Of a stretch of DNA of 5,743 nucleotides, positions 1 to 5,650 are shown piece after piece. The notes beneath the pieces are model-generated. The model saw only the letters and a list, made by a program, of their open reading frames with translations, had not been told where the DNA came from and did no database searches. The position numbers and the translations under genes were made by a program. The stretch spans positions 1 through 5,743 of the forward strand of contig JAQGJY010000399.1 of NCBI GenBank assembly GCA_028290325.1, in the 5' to 3' direction. This DNA comes from Tardiphaga sp. GTDB taxonomy: Bacteria > Pseudomonadota > Alphaproteobacteria > Rhizobiales > Xanthobacteraceae. Within the stretch, counting starts at the first letter, position 1. The number at the start of each line of letters is the position of its first letter.

Positions 1-134
1 CGCTCGCCCCTGGTCAAATAATTTGGAATATCGAGCATGGCGAACCCTCAATGCAATTTCTAAATGCATTTCCACTATGGCTCGCGTCAGAGAAGATGCA
101 ATCTTAAATTGTATAATTGGTAAAGCGATATTCG
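1..134. other. AT-rich non-coding end segment downstream of the GST gene
   Basis: These bases lie after the stop codon of the glutathione S-transferase gene and run to the window edge. I count 56 G or C in 134 bases (about 42%), clearly below the rest of the window. No open frame with a plausible start and product is visible; the short frame from the ATG at 77 continues into the antisense of the GST gene and stops soon after. The segment contains a ten-base palindrome (AAATGCATTT, 62-71), a near-palindrome (15-25) and an eight-base inverted pair (26-33 and 126-133). No classical GC-stem plus T-run terminator for the GST gene is visible. It is probably an intergenic region, perhaps with the promoter of a gene beyond the left edge. 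Confidence 0.6.
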
Positions 135-845
135 CTAACGATCCAGCGCCTTGTAGTGCCGGAAGATACCGTCCTCGTTGAACGGGATGCGGCGATCGCT
201 GGCGAGATAGGCGGCGATGTTGGGCCGTTCGGCGACTTTGTCGTGCAGCGCAATGAGTTTGGGGATTTTGCGCTCGAACTTGGCCATCCGTTTCGGAAAG
301 GCATACCGCAAGCCATCGACGACCTGAAACAACGACAGGTCGACGGTACTCACCTTGCGACCGTTGACGAAAGCCGCGCCCGACGCCGCCAGCACGCGCT
401 CGAAATAGCCGAGATATTTCGGCGCGCGCTCGGCCCAGAATTCCTTGCTGCGCTGCTTCGCGGCGGATTTCTGATCCTCATAATACAGCGATACGCCGAT
501 CGGATGATGGGTATCATGCACCTCGGCGACGAGATCGGCGATCGTCAGCTGCAACTGGTGCAGCCACAGCCGTCCGGACTCGGTCGCGGGCGCGAGACCG
601 TGGCGGCCGCCCAGATAGAACAGGATGTTCGCGGTCTGCCCGATCACCAGCTTGCCGGATTTCAAAAATGGCGGCGCGAAGGATGGCGTGCCGGTTGTCG
701 CCGCCATCATCTTGAGCATCGCCGACACGCCGGAATCGCCGCGCCGGCAGACATCGACATAGGCGGCGCCCGCCTCCTCCAGCGCGAGGCGAACGAATTC
801 GCCGCGCCCCTGGATCGTCGGCCAGTAATACAAGTCGTAGCGCAT
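135..845 (-). CDS. Glutathione S-transferase family protein
   Basis: This 236-residue cytosolic protein has the usual length and layout of a glutathione S-transferase, which conjugates or transfers glutathione to electrophiles or acts as a glutathione-dependent peroxidase. The N-terminal thioredoxin-fold domain (about 1-82) opens with YYWPTIQGRGE, resembling the Tyr-type mu/pi/sigma classes, so Tyr7 (or Tyr6) is the likely catalytic residue. A Pro-Pro pair at 58-59 fits the conserved cis-proline, and Gln70-Thr71 stands where most relatives have Gln-Ser for binding the glutathione gamma-glutamyl group. The helical C-terminal domain (about 90-236) shows the N-capping box S-T-V-D at 166-169 and a typical late motif ERPNIAAYLASDRRIPF (206-222). 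The ATG at 845 is preceded by GGGAGG four bases upstream, which settles the start; the stop is TAG. It follows the lectin-like gene on the same strand after 93 bases and may share its transcript. The physiological substrate cannot be told from sequence. Confidence 0.93.
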   Translation of the reverse strand: MRYDLYYWPTIQGRGEFVRLALEEAGAAYVDVCRRGDSGVSAMLKMMAATTGTPSFAPPFLKSGKLVIGQTANILFYLGGRHGLAPATESGRLWLHQLQLTIADLVAEVHDTHHPIGVSLYYEDQKSAAKQRSKEFWAERAPKYLGYFERVLAASGAAFVNGRKVSTVDLSLFQVVDGLRYAFPKRMAKFERKIPKLIALHDKVAERPNIAAYLASDRRIPFNEDGIFRHYKALDR

Positions 846-849
846 GACG

Positions 850-855
850 CCTCCC
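850..855 (-). promoter_or_regulatory. Ribosome binding site of the GST gene
   Basis: On the minus strand GGGAGG lies four bases before the ATG at 845. It is a strong Shine-Dalgarno match and supports this start and independent translation initiation, even if the gene is cotranscribed with its upstream neighbour. Confidence 0.75.
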
Positions 856-938
856 GAACCCGCCGCGATTCACGCGACGATCAGGTCTGACAATGCGCGA
901 GCCGACGGTTCGCGTCGCTGTATGGCGCCGACCGACCC

Positions 939-1622
939 TCACTTCTCTGCGAAGCAATACAGCAGGCCGTCGCCGCCGGTGCTCTTCAGATCGGCCTGCG
1001 AGCAGCCGCCATCGGGGCCGCGCGACGGATGCGACATATTCCAGGATTTCGCCGGCGGCTGCTCATCGAGCCCGGTGCGATCGGCGTGGCCGACCATCGC
1101 CGCGCCCTGCGTGCTGCTCGTCCAGTTCTTGCAGGTGCGGTCGTCGCCGCCGGCGAATGCCGTGCCGTCGGCCTGCGAGCCGGTCAGGATGTCATGGCGA
1201 TTCGGCGTGTCGCCGCGTCCATTGATGACCTCGCCTTTCTCGCTCAACGCGGTCTGCTTGGTCAGGTTGTTGGCGCCGTGCAGATCGGCGACATCCTTGG
1301 CGATGACGACGCCCTTGGCGTTCCGCCATGGCCCCTTGCCGATGCGGTCGCGGGCGTTGATCGCCGGCTTGCCGTCGGCCGCCTGCGTCGAGAGGTATGC
1401 GCGCCAGACTTTGGCGGCGCCGGCCGGGCCGCCCGCGCCCGCCGCCTGCGCCAGGGTCTGGCAATGATTGTCCGCGCCGGCGAGGCCACCGAGATTGCCG
1501 CCATTGCCGATGCTCGTCGAGGTGACGAAGAACGTCGTCTCGGCAGCGGATTGCGCCAGCACAGGCGTCGCCGCCAAAACTGCCGCGACAAGGCAAATCG
1601 ACCCGGTCAAAGATACGCGCAT
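939..1622 (-). CDS. Secreted four-cysteine lectin-like protein (C-type-lectin-fold family, hypothetical)
   Basis: The product is 227 residues with a clear Sec signal peptide: Arg2, a hydrophobic stretch at about 8-20, and a likely cleavage after VLA at 23. The mature protein begins with FFVTSTSIGNGGNLGG and carries four cysteines (54, 164, 207, 223), an even number that suits two disulfides in the periplasm or outside the cell. Segments such as GADNHCQTLA (49-58), DRIGKGPWRNAKG (92-104), NRHDILTGSQADG (141-153), NWTSS (166-170) and the C-terminal GGDGLLYCFA resemble small proteins in Bradyrhizobium and relatives that are often labelled lectin and that share features with the endostatin/C-type-lectin-like fold. 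That assignment is from memory of the family; carbohydrate binding is unproven. An in-frame ATG exists at 1676, but the ATG at 1622 has AGGGAGG five bases upstream and starts the signal peptide directly, so I chose it. The stop is TGA. The GST gene follows after 93 bases. Confidence 0.85.
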   Translation of the reverse strand: MRVSLTGSICLVAAVLAATPVLAQSAAETTFFVTSTSIGNGGNLGGLAGADNHCQTLAQAAGAGGPAGAAKVWRAYLSTQAADGKPAINARDRIGKGPWRNAKGVVIAKDVADLHGANNLTKQTALSEKGEVINGRGDTPNRHDILTGSQADGTAFAGGDDRTCKNWTSSTQGAAMVGHADRTGLDEQPPAKSWNMSHPSRGPDGGCSQADLKSTGGDGLLYCFAEK

Positions 1623-1627
1623 AAAAA

Positions 1628-1634
1628 CCTCCCT
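1628..1634 (-). promoter_or_regulatory. Ribosome binding site deciding the lectin-like gene start
   Basis: On the minus strand AGGGAGG is separated by five T residues from the ATG at 1622. This near-ideal Shine-Dalgarno sequence favours 1622 over the longer in-frame start at 1676, which would place about 18 extra residues with no export features before the signal peptide. Confidence 0.8.
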
Positions 1635-1643
1635 GAATGTGGT

Positions 1644-1660
1644 GCGTCGGTTTCCGACGC
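1644..1660 (-). promoter_or_regulatory. Perfect hairpin in the leader of the lectin-like gene
   Basis: The minus strand reads GCGTCGG-AAA-CCGACGC, a perfect seven-base-pair stem with a three-base loop, ending nine bases before the Shine-Dalgarno sequence. No T-run follows, so it is not a conventional terminator. It could be an mRNA leader hairpin (stability or translation control) or a DNA operator. The function is not known from sequence. Confidence 0.4.
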
Positions 1661-1671
1661 CCGCCGACACC

Positions 1672-1696
1672 AACACGATGCCGCGCGGTTTATTCC
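1672..1696 (-). promoter_or_regulatory. Possible EcfG-like (general stress sigma) promoter of the lectin-like gene
   Basis: On the minus strand GGAAT (1696-1692), a 16-base spacer and TGTT (1675-1672) sit about 50 bases upstream of the start at 1622. The alphaproteobacterial general-stress sigma factor EcfG recognises roughly GGAAC-N16/17-CGTT, so each element has one mismatch. The position between the upstream terminator and the gene is right for a promoter, but the match is degenerate and may be chance. I saw no better sigma-70 pair in this interval. Confidence 0.2.
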
Positions 1697-1713
1697 GCGA
1701 TCATGACGCATAA

Positions 1714-1743
1714 AAAACGCCGCGGACAGTGCCGCGGCGTTTT
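1714..1743 (-). terminator. Rho-independent terminator of the Tim44-like gene
   Basis: A perfect eight-base-pair GC stem (CGCCGCGG at 1718-1725 with CCGCGGCG at 1732-1739) encloses a six-base loop. A-runs on one side and T-runs on the other extend the stem by four A-T pairs. Read on the minus strand, the stem is followed by six T residues (complement of 1712-1717), about 40 bases after the stop codon of the Tim44-like gene. The plus strand also has a four-T tail, so it could work weakly in both directions. It separates the Tim44-like gene from the lectin-like/GST unit. Confidence 0.9.
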
Positions 1744-1782
1744 CAGTCGATCAAATGACAGAGCTACCGCCTGCCGGCGGAC

Positions 1783-2799
1783 TTACGCCTGCTGAATCGC
1801 CGACAGTTCCCAGTCCGATCCGCGACGGCGGACGAAGGTCCACACTTCCGTCGCTTCGATCGGCGTATCGCCGCCGTCGATCAGCTTGCCGCTGGCGCGC
1901 TCGAGGGTCTTGTCGACCAGCGCGAAGCGCATCGCGACGCTGGCGTAATCGGTCTCGCCTTCGCGCCAGGCTTCCGCGAGGTCACCTTGCAGCAGCTTGA
2001 CCTGACTCACCTTGTTGACCACGCCCTTGTCGGCATTGGCCTTGAGGTCGCCGGTAAAATACGACACCATTTCCGGCGTCGCCAGCGTATGCAGCTTCTC
2101 GACATCCTCGTTCGACCAGGCCGCCTGCACGTCGCCGAGCAGCTTCTCGAAGGCTTCATAATCGGCCGGGACGATCTCCAGCGGCGCGGCATTGGCGCCG
2201 ATGCCGAAGCCCGAGCCGGTGCGATAATTGGCCTGCGGGCCGGCACCGACATCAGGCGTCGGTCCGGACGATTGCGCCGGGCCGGCATAGGCCGATGCGG
2301 TCTGCGGCGTCGCGTTGCGGCGCTGCCACCACGACATCGCCAGCTTGACCACGATCACGACCAGCGCGATCTGCAACAACAGGCCGATGATCGACGCGAA
2401 GCCGCCGAGGCCCGAGAACAGACCGCCGCCGAACAACATGCCGAGCAGGCCCGCGCCGAGGAAGCCGGCGGCGAGGCCGCCGAGCATGCCCATGCCCGGA
2501 CGGTTGAAGAAGCCGCCTTTGGCAGCGGCGCCGGCGGCTGCCGGTCCGGCCATGCCGGGGCTGCCTGGCTGCGCCATGGTGCGGTCCATCGGACGCGCGG
2601 CATTGGGCGCGGTCGCCGTCGAGGGCGGCGCCGAAAACGTATTGGCGCCGCGCGAGCCGGAGCTGCGCCCGCCGCCGACGCGGGCATCGGCCGCCGAGCC
2701 TGCGGCGAGGACGACAGGCAAGGCCAATGAAAGGGCAAGCGCCAGAACCTTGGTCAGCTTGCGAAGTCCGACGCTGCGGGTCCGCTGCGTGAATGTCAT
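1783..2799 (-). CDS. Tim44-like domain membrane protein
   Basis: This 338-residue protein has four parts. Residues 1-39 look like a signal peptide or signal anchor (basic RTRSVGLRK, hydrophobic 18-33, possible cleavage after ADA at 39). Residues 40-100 are low-complexity Gly, Ser, Ala and Pro. Residues 101-160 are a glycine-zipper stretch (many GxxxG spacings, 102-139) running into a strong membrane helix (about 136-154) closed by WWQRR. Residues about 205-338 match the Tim44-like fold known from mitochondrial Tim44 and bacterial TimA, with YEAFEKLLGDVQAAWSNED near its start, LATPEMVSYF (239-248) and VWTFVRRRGSDWELSAIQQA at the end. Bacterial relatives are inner-membrane proteins of largely unknown role. 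The start ATG at 2799 has GAGGGA six bases upstream. The gene lies 301 bases after cckA on the same strand and ends at a strong terminator. The family call is secure; the function is not. Confidence 0.92.
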   Translation of the reverse strand: MTFTQRTRSVGLRKLTKVLALALSLALPVVLAAGSAADARVGGGRSSGSRGANTFSAPPSTATAPNAARPMDRTMAQPGSPGMAGPAAAGAAAKGGFFNRPGMGMLGGLAAGFLGAGLLGMLFGGGLFSGLGGFASIIGLLLQIALVVIVVKLAMSWWQRRNATPQTASAYAGPAQSSGPTPDVGAGPQANYRTGSGFGIGANAAPLEIVPADYEAFEKLLGDVQAAWSNEDVEKLHTLATPEMVSYFTGDLKANADKGVVNKVSQVKLLQGDLAEAWREGETDYASVAMRFALVDKTLERASGKLIDGGDTPIEATEVWTFVRRRGSDWELSAIQQA

Positions 2800-3100
2800 G
2801 TCTCTTCCCTCACTCCCCGGCAGGGGGATGCGTGCCTAACATGGCGATCGCTGCCCAAAAAGGAAGCGGCACGTGATGCTTATCGCTGCGGCCCTGCGTC
2901 GCGGGGGTGGGGGTTGAACCGAGTTACATGTCGATCGACCGCCCTTGCGGTACCCAAGCACGGCCGTGTTCTCGACGGGCTGCCACCGAGAGCGCGCCAG
3001 TCACCCCCGCCACGACGGCGAGCGAGCATGCCGCGTCGTCAGGGTCGCCAGAATGCTGCCATCCTGGATATGCGGCAACCTCGCCACCCGCCGCCGCGAC
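2800..3100. other. 301-base gene-free interval between cckA and the Tim44-like gene
   Basis: No frame here has a convincing start, ribosome binding site and protein-like composition; the open frames crossing it on the plus strand are extensions of antisense frames over cckA. No GC-stem with T-run is visible after the cckA stop, so I cannot place a terminator. The interval holds a cluster of short palindromes (2930-2968), a GCGATCGC palindrome (2844-2851) and the leader of the Tim44-like gene. It probably contains the promoter of the Tim44-like gene, but no convincing -35/-10 pair could be picked out. It is not a tRNA: no cloverleaf or standard T-arm sequence is present. Confidence 0.55.
2806..2811 (-). 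promoter_or_regulatory. Ribosome binding site of the Tim44-like gene
   Basis: On the minus strand GAGGGA lies six bases before the ATG at 2799. Just upstream, the minus strand can form a small TCCCC/GGGGA hairpin (2814-2828) that could affect access to this site, but the stem is only five pairs. Confidence 0.6.
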
Positions 3101-5650
3101 CTACCCCATCGTCTCCTTGACCTTGGCCACCAATGCGCTGAGCGCGAACGGCTTGGCCAGAAACGCGAACTGGTCGGTGTCGTTGAGCATGCTCTTGTCG
3201 AAGGCGTCTTCGGCATAGCCGGATACGAAGATGATCCGCAGCTGCGGATTGCGCTTGCGCATTTCCTTCAGCAGCGTCGGTCCGTCCATCTCCGGCATCA
3301 CCACGTCGGAGACGACCAGATCGACCGCGCCGTTCTGCTCCTCCAGCACCTCCAGCGCCTCGACGCCGTTCTCGGCTTCCAGCACGCTGTAGCCGCGCGA
3401 GCGCAGACCGCGCGCGTTCAGCGAGCGCAGGCCTTCCTCGTCCTCCACCAGCAGGATGGTGCCCTGCCCGGTGAGGTCGGTGCGCGGCTTCGGCTCGGCC
3501 GGCGCCGGACTCTCGACGACAGGCACGGACGCCAGCTCGGCCTCGGCGATGTGGCGCGGCAGGAAGATGACGAAGGTCGTGCCCTTGTCGGCTTCCGATT
3601 CGACATAGACGAAGCCGCCGGTCTGCTTGACGATGCCATAGACGGTGGACAGGCCGAGGCCGGTGCCCTTGCCGACCTCCTTGGTCGAGAAGAACGGCTC
3701 AAAGATCTTGTCGACGATCTCGGCGGGAATGCCGGTGCCGCTGTCGGCGACTTCGATCTTGACGTAGTCCGCCGCCGGCAGGCCCTTATGCGTCAGCATC
3801 GCCGCATCGGCCGCCGCCACATTGACGGTGCGGATCGTCAGCTTGCCGCCGTTCGGCATCGCGTCGCGGGCGTTGACCGCCAGATTGACGATGACCTGCT
3901 CGAATTGCGAGACGTCTACCTTCACCGGCCACAGATCGCGGCCATGGACGAGGTCGAACTTGACCTTCTCGCCGATCAAGCGCTTCAGCAGCCGGTCGAT
4001 ATCGGCCAGCGCCTCGCGCAGATCGAGCACCTGCGGCCGCAACGTCTGCTTGCGCGAGAACGCCAGCAACTGCCGTACCAAAGTCGCGGCGCGGGTCGCG
4101 TTCTGCTTGATCTGCATGATGTCCTGGAACGACGGATCGGTCGGCTTGTGCGCGTTCAGCAGGAAGTCGTTCGCCATCATGATGGCGGACAGCACGTTGT
4201 TGAAATCATGCGCGATGCCGCCGGCGAGCTGGCCGACCGTATCCATCTTCTGCGCCTGATTGACCTGGTTTTCCAGCGCGCGGCGCTCGGTGGTCTCCAG
4301 CAGATAGACGATGGCGGCTTCGCCGTCGCTGTCATCGACCTGCACGGCGGTGACAAAGAATTGCCCCCAGCGGTCGGTGCCGCCGTCGAGCAGCAATTCG
4401 ACCGGCGCGATGTCGCCCTGCCCTTGCGCGGCTTTCTCGATCGCGGCGATAAGCTGCCCGCGATCGCGCGCGCTGACGGCGGCGATGACGGACTCCTTCG
4501 CCGCGCCCGACGGGCTGACGCTCTGCGCGAGCTTGGCGAAGCGTGCATTGCCGCGCACCACGGTGCCGTCCTTCTCGACGGTCGCGATCGCCATCGGCGT
4601 GTGATCGAAGAAGCGCATGAAGCGCACTTCGGCGGCGCGCTGCGGATCGAAACGTTCGTCGCGGGCGCGGCTGATCACCAGCGTGCGTGACGCGCCGGGC
4701 TCGCCATCCGCGCCGAAGGCGAGCTTGTGATAGAGTCGCACCGGCATGGTCTTGCCGCCGCGCATCCGCAGGTCGATGTCGAATACCTCGGTTTTGACTT
4801 CGCCCGGCACCGCGACGATCGAGGTCAGCAGCGACGCGCCGTCGCCGGAGACGATGTCGGTCAGCTTCAATCCGCCGGAGCCGATCTCGGCGAGATCGTG
4901 GTCGAGCCAGTTCGCCAGCGTGGCGTTGACATAGACCACGTCGCCTTTGGCATCGACCGAGAAGAAACCGCACGGCGCGTGATCGAGATATTCGATCGCG
5001 TGCTGCAATTCCTGAAACACGTCTTCCTGCCGCTCGCGGTCGCGCGTGATGTCGGCGATGGTCCAGACCGCGGATTTGGCGTCGCGCTTTGACAGGCCGA
5101 GCGGCCGCACCCGCATCCGCAACCAGCGACCGCCGCTTTCGCCGCCGCTGACGCGGACTTCCTCCTGCTGCCGCTTGCCCTCGCGGGCCGCCTTGAGCAG
5201 CCGGAACACCGCTTCCGACACATCGGGATTGCCAATGAAGACCCGCTCCACCGGCCGCGCATCGTCGCGCGAGGCGGCGCCGGTCAAGGTCAGATAGGCG
5301 GCATTGGCATAGGTCACGTGGCCACGGGCGTCGGTGACGGCAACGCCGTCGAAGGCATGGTCCGTGATCAGCCGCATCACCGGGTCGTCGATGCGGCGGT
5401 CCGCCAGACGAACCAGACCGGCGGCCGAGGCAAACAAGGTGAACAGCCCGACCATCGCCAGCAGCGCCAGCATGCCGAGAATATAAGGCTGCGCCTGCGA
5501 GCGGCCGAGCGTCATGAAGGCGATCGCCGCCGCGACGATCGCGCCGGCCACCAGCAACACCAGCAGAATGCTGCCGCTGCGCCGCGCCGGCTCGGGAGGG
5601 AGAGCGCCGGCCGGATCGCGCGACAAATCGGGAGCAGTTCGCAAGGTCAT
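3101..5650 (-). CDS. cckA: Cell-cycle hybrid histidine kinase CckA
   Basis: This 849-residue inner-membrane kinase heads the alphaproteobacterial CckA-ChpT-CtrA/CpdR phosphorelay controlling cell division and often motility. Two membrane helices (about 28-48 and 56-80) are followed by three PAS-like segments (about 92-206, 212-330, 341-455). The dimerisation helix carries GGIAHDFNN with the phosphorylated His481. The ATPase domain shows the N box (NLAVNARDAM, 589-598), the G1 box (DSGTGIP, 636-642), FEPFFSTK (650-657) and the G2 box GKGTGLGLS (660-668). A short linker leads to a receiver domain (about 729-849) with acidic Glu736-Asp737-Glu738, phospho-acceptor Asp782 in SDVVMPEMDG, Ser810 and Lys833 (LAKPF). 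All catalytic motifs are intact. HDFNN plus a single C-terminal receiver and this membrane layout support CckA over a generic hybrid kinase. The ATG at 5650 is the only ATG, GTG or TTG between the upstream in-frame TAA (5734-5732) and the N-terminal end of the protein. Its Shine-Dalgarno signal is weak (AGG eleven bases upstream). Confidence 0.93.
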   Translation of the reverse strand: MTLRTAPDLSRDPAGALPPEPARRSGSILLVLLVAGAIVAAAIAFMTLGRSQAQPYILGMLALLAMVGLFTLFASAAGLVRLADRRIDDPVMRLITDHAFDGVAVTDARGHVTYANAAYLTLTGAASRDDARPVERVFIGNPDVSEAVFRLLKAAREGKRQQEEVRVSGGESGGRWLRMRVRPLGLSKRDAKSAVWTIADITRDRERQEDVFQELQHAIEYLDHAPCGFFSVDAKGDVVYVNATLANWLDHDLAEIGSGGLKLTDIVSGDGASLLTSIVAVPGEVKTEVFDIDLRMRGGKTMPVRLYHKLAFGADGEPGASRTLVISRARDERFDPQRAAEVRFMRFFDHTPMAIATVEKDGTVVRGNARFAKLAQSVSPSGAAKESVIAAVSARDRGQLIAAIEKAAQGQGDIAPVELLLDGGTDRWGQFFVTAVQVDDSDGEAAIVYLLETTERRALENQVNQAQKMDTVGQLAGGIAHDFNNVLSAIMMANDFLLNAHKPTDPSFQDIMQIKQNATRAATLVRQLLAFSRKQTLRPQVLDLREALADIDRLLKRLIGEKVKFDLVHGRDLWPVKVDVSQFEQVIVNLAVNARDAMPNGGKLTIRTVNVAAADAAMLTHKGLPAADYVKIEVADSGTGIPAEIVDKIFEPFFSTKEVGKGTGLGLSTVYGIVKQTGGFVYVESEADKGTTFVIFLPRHIAEAELASVPVVESPAPAEPKPRTDLTGQGTILLVEDEEGLRSLNARGLRSRGYSVLEAENGVEALEVLEEQNGAVDLVVSDVVMPEMDGPTLLKEMRKRNPQLRIIFVSGYAEDAFDKSMLNDTDQFAFLAKPFALSALVAKVKETMG

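Noticed and set aside
117..890. A 257-codon plus-strand open frame opposite the GST gene
   Set aside because: It starts with TTG, has no ribosome binding site that I can see, and its Arg-rich product shows no domain; the minus-strand GST has clear family motifs.
887..892. TTGTCA on the minus strand as a -35 box of a separate GST promoter
   Set aside because: No acceptable -10 box lies 16-18 bases downstream; one hexamer alone is not enough.
897..913. Possible hairpin GCGAGCC/GGTTCGC between the lectin-like and GST genes
   Set aside because: On the transcribed (minus) strand the stem contains an A-C mismatch and there is no T-run, so it is not a terminator.
1623..1676. N-terminal extension of the lectin-like protein from the ATG at 1676
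   Set aside because: It would add 18 residues before the signal peptide and overlap the leader hairpin, while the ATG at 1622 has an ideal ribosome binding site.
1029..1706. A 225-codon plus-strand open frame opposite the lectin-like gene
   Set aside because: The composition is Arg/Ala-rich shadow-like and it runs antisense through a gene with signal peptide, cysteine pattern and a strong ribosome binding site.
1987..2730. A 247-codon plus-strand open frame opposite the Tim44-like gene
   Set aside because: Low-complexity Arg/Ala/Gly product from reverse reading of the glycine-rich gene; the minus-strand frame has an obvious Tim44-like domain.
2900..2930. T-arm-like sequence (GGGTTGAACC) suggesting a tRNA
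   Set aside because: The rest of the cloverleaf is missing: no acceptor stem, anticodon arm or D-arm can be drawn around it.
2945..4690. A 581-codon open frame on the plus strand opposite cckA
   Set aside because: It lies antisense to the well-supported kinase core and receiver. Its translation is rich in Arg, His, Gln, Asp and Leu with no recognisable domain, as expected from reading a GC-rich gene backwards in a frame that avoids stops.
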